Assembly: GCF_019649055.1 (NCBI RefSeq)
Contig: NW_026570302.1
Location: forward strand, 62,001-126,000
Origin: Paramacrobiotus metropolitanus
Taxonomy: Eukaryota; Tardigrada; Eutardigrada; Parachela; Macrobiotidae
Length of the DNA: 64,000 nt
Direction: 5' to 3'
Shown one piece after another: positions 57,001 to 64,000 of this stretch. The notes below the pieces were generated by a model, which was given only the letters and a program-made list of their open reading frames with translations, ran no database searches and had not been told where the DNA came from. How positions within the stretch are numbered: the stretch's first letter is position 1; each line of letters opens with the position of its first letter. A program made the position numbers and the translations under genes.

Positions 57001-58876
57001 GCTTGTATTTAATAGCTTGTATGCTGCGTACCGTTGCAGCGGATTCTTTCGTAATGTATAAGAATCCTCCAGCTGAAACGGCACCGTCCGTCTTTTCGCA
57101 TTCCGATAGAAAATCTTTGCATTCCGATATGAAGGCGGCAGAGCGTGCCCGTGCCAGGATTTTCCGCAGGTTAATGCGCACTTTCTGCGCCTAGAAAAAG
57201 GTCACCGTATTGCCGATTTTGCAGCAGCTTTGCCAAAGCAATAAACCGCGCTCACATAACATGTTTACGGTTTAAATAATCAGAAGATTTACAATCCTAA
57301 CTAGTCCGTAAAGCGATAGCCAAAACCACTCGCGCCATAATATGAATAATTACGTATTTTCGTACATGTACAAAGAAAAACTGCATTCTCACTATGTAAT
57401 TCAGAATTAAATGAATCATAATTCTCTAATAAGCTGATTTACCTCGTCGTGCGTGGACACCGCAACGTACATCTTAATAATCATATTAACCACGCCCATG
57501 ATCCCGAACCCAAACACCATATGCTTGGTCGAATCGTCGATAATCTGGGACGCCGCATCGCCGACCCGCTCCAGGTTAAACTGCATCAACGCCCCCAGAA
57601 TGGCAATACAGCCGATAAACTCCCGGATGCACTGTACGAGAATCATGGGCGCAAAGGCGGCATCCACGTCCAGCACATGGCACTGCAGAGTGCGATACTG
57701 TTTCCGCAGCGCCCCCACCTCCACCTCCACACTCTCTGGATTGTGCCGCAGCCGGTGTAATTCTTTATTAATATTCCCGAAGCCGCGTTTGATTTCGCGG
57801 AGCAGCGTCATGACGAACAGCACCGGGAAGGTCTCGCAGATTAATCCGATGCCGATCATCACGCCCATGACCAGTGTGAAGGTGTAGTCGGGCGCCGGCG
57901 GACCTAAAAATAAAACGAAACTTTTAAGATGTCAAATCTCAGATTAAACATTTTAGAATCAAACGGACCTTCGCCTGCTTTTTAAATGGGTTCCAATGAA
58001 AAGTAAATTTTCTAAAAATAAGTATTAAATTTTAATCAAAATAATTTTATACGAGGAAACCCACGGAATTAAATAAAATTTGACAAAAAAAATTATAAGA
58101 TAAATAATAAGTTTCTATTTTACTCATTTAACGCTCAAAATAATTTTCGTAAAAAACATAATTAAAAGTAATTTAGGTTCCTGTGCTTTAAATTTCATTT
58201 ACTTTTGAAACAAATAGCTTTTCAAAAGCGTCTTTAACGTTTTTAATGCCAACTTTATTTGCACACCATTATACAGATGAATCCCGCGCAGATAACCCGT
58301 GACGATCTCGTTAATCAACCCAGCAATATTGCGGAACGCGTAGACATACGAGAATAAACACAGCGCAACGTACGCGACCGTCCACAGCGCAATCAGCGCC
58401 CGGAAACAATTACGGCACAACATCACATCCCGCGGCACCACCGTGCCCAAACTCCGCTCCAGACGTTCTACCAACACCGGTAACTGGCGGGACTTGAAGA
58501 TCCCCACGATCAACAAAACCGGGCCCTGGAGATAGATGACCATCTTGAAGAGGAACGACACCAGACTGAAGAACTCCAGCCGGCTTAACTGCTGCCGGTA
58601 CACCGTAGCTAAACCGCCGGCCCACACCGTGAAGCAGAATAACAGGCCGGTGATGACGCCGGCAGAGTGCACGGCCAGCGGGAAGTCCACCGGTGGGGGC
58701 GTGGTCAGGGAGGTCCACGGGACGGTGTAAGGGTGCATGGCGAAGACCTGGGCCAGACGGAATTTGAAGGTGGGGATCAGGCGGGAATGGGAGGAGGGTT
58801 TGGTGTCCGGCTTCCAGAGATTGATGGAGGAGACTTCCGGGGTCATGGTTTTATATTCGCACAGAGCTGATGTCAA
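56740..58876 (-). CDS. Gustatory-receptor-like 7TM chemoreceptor (GR-B)
   Basis: Exons on the minus strand: 58876-58267, 57903-57443, 57190-57032 and 56955-56740, phases 1, 0, 0, giving about 481 residues. It aligns with GR-A throughout: TTPPPVDFPLA, YLQGPVLLIVGI, GIHLYNG joined to PPAPDYTFTLVMGV, STHDE, AQKVRINLRKIL, GAVSAGGFLYITKESAA and ITYAILIYQ. The TM7 signature TY(x5)Q is present. The start may be 58876 or an internal ATG 10 codons later. Intron 1 (57904-58266) is absent from GR-A. The gene is tail to tail with GR-A, so the pair probably arose by inverted duplication. Confidence 0.8.
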
Positions 58877-60784
58877 AACCGGGAAGCAGGCGTCAACATA
58901 AAATTATTTGATAAAGACGGCTCTAGTGAGGCTTTACTTCTGCGCGTTCTGCAGTGTGAAACCGTTGGACTGCTTAATACTGTATTATAACGATACACTG
59001 CCGCTGTAAGCTGTTCAAGCCTATGTGTTTGCCAGTTGTGCGTTTATTGCGGCGTAGCAATAGCGGAAACGGCTTGTTCATGGCAAGAAATGTGTGCATT
59101 CCTGGATGTAATATTTAATTAACCGTGTACTTGAGTTTGCGTAGGTGCGCTGTTTAGCGGAGCGGGGAAGGCGTCGGTAAAGGTCAAGCACTCTATTGGC
59201 CGGAATCTATTGCAAAAGTGCTGTCATCGAGTTTCGAGTTTTCCCGAAATGTCCTCCGCGTTTCAAAATGGCACGTCTAATATTGACTGTGATGTTATGA
59301 AATAAGGGCTCATAAGAAGGCAGCGCTGCCGGTTATTGAAACTGCATTGGACATCCATAACGCGGGAGCTGACGCCGCAATTTTAGTTTTATTAGAGGAA
59401 AATTACATACTATCTGTACAGTGCAGCGCACAATGTTTATTCGTACCAGCGGTTGCTTACATTGAAAAAATGATTTGCCTGTTGTTTTTTTATAAAGCTT
59501 AAACGTTTGTTTCTGATGTGCGTACGTTTTCTTCTTCAACATTGTAGCACAGAAAGACAGCAAAAATCTGTGACGGAAACGAAACGATGCAACAACAACA
59601 CGGAGAACATTTTTAGTGTGCGTAGGTACAGCAGGTAGACGCTGCATCCAAAGTTATTTGCACTGAAAGAAAATAGATATCTAGAGTTATATTAATAAAT
59701 TATTTTAAGTAAAGTGAGCCTGTATACAAACTCCAGTGTCATAATACGTAACTGCCTTTGTGCAGTGAAGCCGGAAATCGATATTGTCGACCCGACGTCA
59801 TAATGGGCATCAGCCATCAGTGCAGACTATTTACTGCTGGGAATTCCCTTGCTGCCTGACTGTTGCGACATGGACAGGTCTTTGGGCCGCACCGGTGAAC
59901 CTGACCCGCGGCATATTAGATTTGTCAACTGTACGTATGTTTGCACAGGATATGTCTATCGTTGTACGGACTGGCAGTAATTGCTCATATCTCCTTGTGC
60001 TAGTTTCCAGTTTCCACACGTGTTTGCTTTTTGTTTAATATCAATGATGCTGATATTTTTCAGCACTACCTTTTCAACACTGGAGCACAAAGACGAAAAT
60101 CGTGGTGCAGAAAGTCGCCGAAATCTACACTCAAATTTTAACGGAAATTTAGCAAGGACGATCGCTAAAGTTATTAACGTACAAGTTTACAGTATTGAAA
60201 ATTATTTTTATATTTCAGAAAAAGTGTCTGGGTAATCTACATACCGTCCAGGCATCCCTCTTAATCCTAGGAAATACTGGGGGGAAAAGCGAAATTTACT
60301 CGTAGAACTAGCAGTGATTCACTGTGGGTGCACTGGGTGGTAAGTGACACTGGTAACCACCTATTGCACGAGCGCGATCAAGTAATTACAAAAATAATAA
60401 GCGATCAGATACTAGTAATTAATAAGTAACTACAAAAACTGCCGCACTTGCTGTACTACGCTTCACACTAATTTTAAATCTGAATGGATCGAATGTTTTA
60501 AACTTTTAATGCACAGAGCCGAAGCAGTCTCAGTAGGGCTGTATATAAGCCTTGTTTCCACCTCTGACTGAAAAATTCAAATAAGCTTATACAAAAATGT
60601 AAAATGTCAGAAACAAGTAGAATTTCTGGTGGGCTGTTTTGACAAACAAAACAAATAAATGTACGACACCAAAACTGATTTTCACAGCACCTTCGACGCA
60701 CTATAGCAGCGATATCGCCGTCTAATAAACCGGCTGATTACACCAGTTCTGTACGGCTCAAGACAAGTCAGTTGTTGGTCTAGT
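58877..60784. other. Intergenic, no gene seen
   Basis: GR-B promoter side. Frames up to 104 codons (59333-59647 minus) look random. No repeat recognised. Confidence 0.45.
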
Positions 60785-61590
60785 TTATAACCGGTTTTTT
60801 TGCCGGTATACCATGGTGCGTGGACGAACTTGTGCGCACTCAAACACCCGCTGCATTATCCAGTCATCGATCTTCCATGACTGCCAGCATCCCATAAAAT
60901 GCGAGTACGACTGCTCCCGCACCACACCGCTGGCACTGGTACAGATCAGGGCGCGGTTCTCATCCGTGTCACCGACATAACCATGGACAATGTCAATCCC
61001 CAAAGAGGGAATCTTTTCCGGGAGACCCGTAAAGTTGCCGAAAATCCCGTTGATGGGGAGACGCAGCGGGAGGAGGTGGGTATGCAGCATAACCATCACC
61101 GGCTGTCCGTTGTCCAGCTGTGACTGGATATCCGTCCAACCCGCATTTTCCTTCACGACGTACTCGTAATCCTTTTCGAAGGTGTTCATCCAGCCCACCA
61201 AATCCGGGAACGGTGCGCCCACCGGTTGTAGACCTTTGGTGAACTTGGTCATAAATTCATCGTTATTGATAAAGAAGGGCGCCATGGCTTTTATCATGGG
61301 ATCGGTAACTCTAACTGTACCGGCATCAAGGATTTCCAGTAGTAAGTCTCGGTATTTTTGTTCCAACGGTTTTCCGGGAGTGAGCGCTTTTGGACTTTCT
61401 TTAATCAACTGTTCAGCGTCGTCACTTTTAAAAAAAGGAGCTTCGAAATGCGCCAGGAAACGGACCGCACAATTGGCGCTGTTACTCCATGGTAAGTTCC
61501 AGGAAATGTTTTCGAAATCGCTTTCACCCTCGACTTGTCGTGGTAGTAGGCTGTTATTTTTCAGTCGTATCACGTGTGGCTCATACGAAA
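60785..61590 (-). CDS. C39-like papain-fold protein, 3' exon (5' part uncertain)
   Basis: The exon opens after an acceptor (ctattgcag) at 61591 in phase 1 and runs 267 codons to the stop at 60785. Features resemble C39-like cysteine peptidases: SNSANCAVRFLAHF has a Cys at the head of a helix; GQPVMVMLHTH is a core strand; IVHGYVGDTDENRALI has the His-Gly-Tyr strand followed by a loop and strand. Trp-rich SHFMGCWQSW follows near the C-terminus. A plausible upstream exon ends at a donor at 61673-61672 (CEDIYGSNWLARLYAGYYYA just before it), with matching phase. It has no visible start. Activity and location are unknown; a role as a toxin-, bacteriocin- or scaffold-type C39 cannot be told apart. 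Confidence 0.55.
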
Positions 61591-61755
61591 CTGCAATAGA
61601 TACAAATTTGTAACTGAATTTGTTGCTACGCTGCTTTACAGAGTAATTAAACTAATGGTATGTTCTCTTATACGTATTACTAAGGCGTAGTAATAACCCG
61701 CATACAAACGCGCAAGCCAGTTCGAGCCGTAAATGTCTTCACATGTGTAAGTACG

Positions 61756-62218
61756 CTTTGAATGCAATAGCTATATAAAGCCGCTTTTAAACGGAATCGC
61801 TCGTTATGGCACGGAATATACGCTAAGGAGTTTGGGCCTTGCATTCGCAAATTTTAATCAAAAATGACCGTTTTAATTTTTCTGTCTTTCGACGGTCAGA
61901 TTTCTCAGTACGCTGGTGCGGCCTCTGTGGAGCGCGTTCGTTTCGTCGGCAGAAATATCCTTGAAGCCACCGAGAAGCCTCGATCTATCTGTAGTGCTTT
62001 TTATAAGCATAGCAAAAGTATGGTTGTTGTTAGGTGAACTGCTGATGCTGTGCCGAGTACAATGACTATGGGCCCTAGATATCGCTGAGAATTTTAGCTG
62101 TTTTTTAACGTTTAAATGAATCTAGCGCAGACTTTTCTGTAATGTGGAAGGGTTGCTCCAGTAAACACACTAGCGATGCGAAGTATGTTGTTGGACAACA
62201 CTGCGACTGACCCTGCAG
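61756..62218. other. Intergenic between C39-like and kinase genes
   Basis: The 5' end of the C39-like gene should lie here or further right. No signal peptide exon was identified. Confidence 0.35.
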
Positions 62219-63471
62219 CTATCCAGAACGCTTACCCCCATCCAAATATCGAATTCCTGGATCGCTGTGGATCCAGGGATCGTTCTGTAAATCTTTAGCG
62301 CTTGGTCGCTTCGCCGGATCCTCGATTAGGCAGCGCTGAATAAATGACCTTAACAGTGGTTGCAGACTGCGCGAGACATAGGGTCGTCCGCCGGTACGGA
62401 GGAAGTCATTCAGTTGCGCCACCTCCTTGACAGCATTGACGGCACTTTCGTCCTTCCTGTACTTTTTCACCTCCAGACGTTCCTGATTGGGCTTTACAAA
62501 GTACACACTCTGGTACGTCACCAGGTCCAGAAATGTGCAGCCCAGGCTCCAAATGTCAGCGTTCCGCTTGACATGGACATTGTCGGTATCGTTGCGCAGT
62601 CGTTCCGGGGAAAGATAACGCAGTGTGCCGACGAGCTGTGTAGCATTGAGAGCGGTTTTGTTCGTGGTACCTTCAGGCACCTGCACAAAATCATCCAGGT
62701 CGCCGATCTTGGCCAGCAGCTCACCGTCGGCGTTCACGTCGATGAAGATGTTGTCCGGTTTGAGGTCTCCGTGGAAAATGTGCTGGCTATGGATATGCGC
62801 CACGCCGGCAACGATGTCTTTAATTAATCGGTGCAGTGTCGACCATTCGGGTCGGGACCTCGAGAACAAATTGGCCAGACTATCCACTGTAAAAAGCAAA
62901 CAAGGCTTTGCGTTCAAAAGCTTCTGTACAGTGCATTCGGGACCTAACGCAACTTTACAGGTCATTCTATTCGGAATATTGAATTTTAGCAAATTGGAGA
63001 GAAATCTGAGCGGCTATGAAGCGTTCGTCCACGTTTTCAGCAGTTCTTCCAAAGGTCAGCTCTTCTCAGCGGTAGGTAGCTGAGTAGCTCTAAACGTGCG
63101 TAAATACAGTAATATGGTAAAATAAAAATAATCACATTTTACTGGGCCCACTTACAGCGGCACCATTCCATTAAAACCACCAAATGTGCCGGTTTTGTCA
63201 GCGTTTCCGGTAAAATTTCCACATGCAGATAGCGTATAACGTTGTCATGCCGGATACTCCGCAGCAGCTCCCACTTAGCCTCCAGCTGCTGCACATCGTC
63301 CTCATCCCGCAGGAGGATCTCTTTGAGGACATAGCGTCGTGGTTTGGCTGTTGCTTCCGCTTCGGGAACAATATTGTCGCCTTTAACAAGCCAAACCTTT
63401 CCACGATTACCGCCGGGGAATTGCTTAATCTTTGCATAGTGAAATCGTGGCCATCTATAGTCAGCGTCCAT
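62219..63471 (-). CDS. Protein kinase domain, MAP3K/STE11-like, with HGD and DLD motifs
   Basis: Exons 63471-63156 and 62886-62219 (phase 1, gtaagt / tttttacag) give about 327 residues, a bare kinase domain. The Gly loop is PGGNRGKVWLV, the beta-3 Lys is in YVLKEILL, the alpha-C Glu is in AKWELL, and the hinge is VVLMEWCRL. The catalytic loop is HIFHGDLKPDN, with Gly in place of Arg of HRD. The metal-binding motif is IGDLD in place of DFG. The activation segment ends GTLRYLSPERL and subdomain IX is DIWSLGCTFLDL. Lys, Glu and both Asp are kept, so catalysis is likely. Losing the HRD Arg suggests it does not need activation-loop phosphorylation. Assignment to STE11/MEKK rests on overall similarity only. 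An upstream ATG at 63521 is in another frame. Confidence 0.8.
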
Positions 63472-63521
63472 GATTGTGGAGGTGTGCTGGGTGCTTCAGT
63501 GTTAGAGATTTCCGGGGCCAT

Positions 63522-64000
63522 AGCTTTCTTTAATTAATGATAAGAATGTATTCAGGTGTTTTGCTGAAATTAGCGCAAAAACGCTGGCAATGAATTGTCA
63601 AGTGTCGACGAAGTTGAGGGAAACCACTTATGTTGTCGCTTCTGGTTAAATTCTAAATAGCGGTTAAAAGGAGCACGCATAATGCACTTTACCGCTTTTA
63701 TTTATGGCTTTGTTGACTTTGTGAGCAAGCTGCACTTTAAGATTTGCCGCCCTATTTACGTCGCATTAATGCGATAAAATGACTCATTTGTGCAACAATG
63801 CAGTGTTACTGGCCGCGAATACTTATCGATCCGCCGTGGCTAACCTTAGTTTGTGAATATCCAATGTACGTCGATAAGAATGCGCGAGAGCCCCCCGTTT
63901 AAAGGCTTGGCTATTCAATAAAGCAATCAATCAATCGTAAGTAAACAGTGAACGGCAGAGATAATTATACGTTTATGTGTTTTAGGTTGCGCTTATCTTA
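63522..64000. other. Kinase 5' flank, no gene seen
   Basis: Upstream region of the kinase gene to the window edge. No repeat or coding signal recognised. Confidence 0.4.

Noticed and set aside
1-64000. tRNA and rRNA genes
   Set aside because: I looked for T-arm and B-box patterns and rRNA-like stretches on both strands and found none convincing; a covariance search would be decisive.

Overview
The window is nuclear DNA from an animal, most likely an ecdysozoan (a tardigrade or a small arthropod). I cannot resolve the lineage further from sequence alone. The evidence is that the genes are split by AT-rich GT-AG introns of about 60-900 bp, exons are more GC-rich than introns, and the products are animal ones: mitofusin, UBE2Z, an EFHC DM10 protein and arthropod-type gustatory-like receptors carrying the TM7 'TY(x5)Q' motif. 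No operons, Shine-Dalgarno sites or tRNA/rRNA genes were seen.

Left part (2.2-18.3 kb) is a compact block of ordinary genes. Mitofusin (13 exons, +) is followed by UBE2Z (8 exons, +). These converge on an EFHC1/2-like ciliary microtubule protein (about 9 exons, -). Exon phases agree across almost all junctions, so these models are strong. At the extreme left (0.46-1.37 kb, -) is a damaged member of an unknown gene family that reappears at 45.5-46.3 and 49.3-49.9 kb.

Middle part (18.3-52.1 kb) is gene-poor and rich in decayed sequence. It holds two diverged segmental duplications (20.25-21.2 with 29.5-30.5 kb; 26.9-29.4 with 32.6-34.8 kb), at least two short dispersed repeat families with copies in both orientations, a TTCTGACG-type minisatellite (38.2-38.6 kb), perfect palindromes, and several short coding-like remnants (dsRBM-like, LIM-like and unknown) broken by stops or frameshifts. 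The one recognisable enzyme here is a homoserine O-acetyltransferase (MetX/Met2-like) at 34.8-36.8 kb. It has an intron, so it lies in the host genome, but it carries one frameshift just after the nucleophile serine. At 49.36-49.72 kb a 342-bp segment sits inverted between TAGGGG/CCCCTA inverted repeats, exactly where flipping it makes one continuous reading frame.

Right part (52.1-64 kb) holds two tail-to-tail gustatory-like receptor genes (52.1-54.1 +, 56.7-58.9 -). A recent tandem duplication of about 2.15 kb lies between them and includes the 3' part of the first receptor and the last exon of the second. The copy is truncated and frameshifted. Beyond these lie a C39-like papain-fold protein (60.8-61.6 kb, -) and a two-exon protein kinase with altered HRD and DFG motifs (62.2-63.5 kb, -).

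The functional genes do not form a pathway. The interest of the window is genome dynamics: duplication, inversion, gene decay, and one enzyme gene unusual for an animal.
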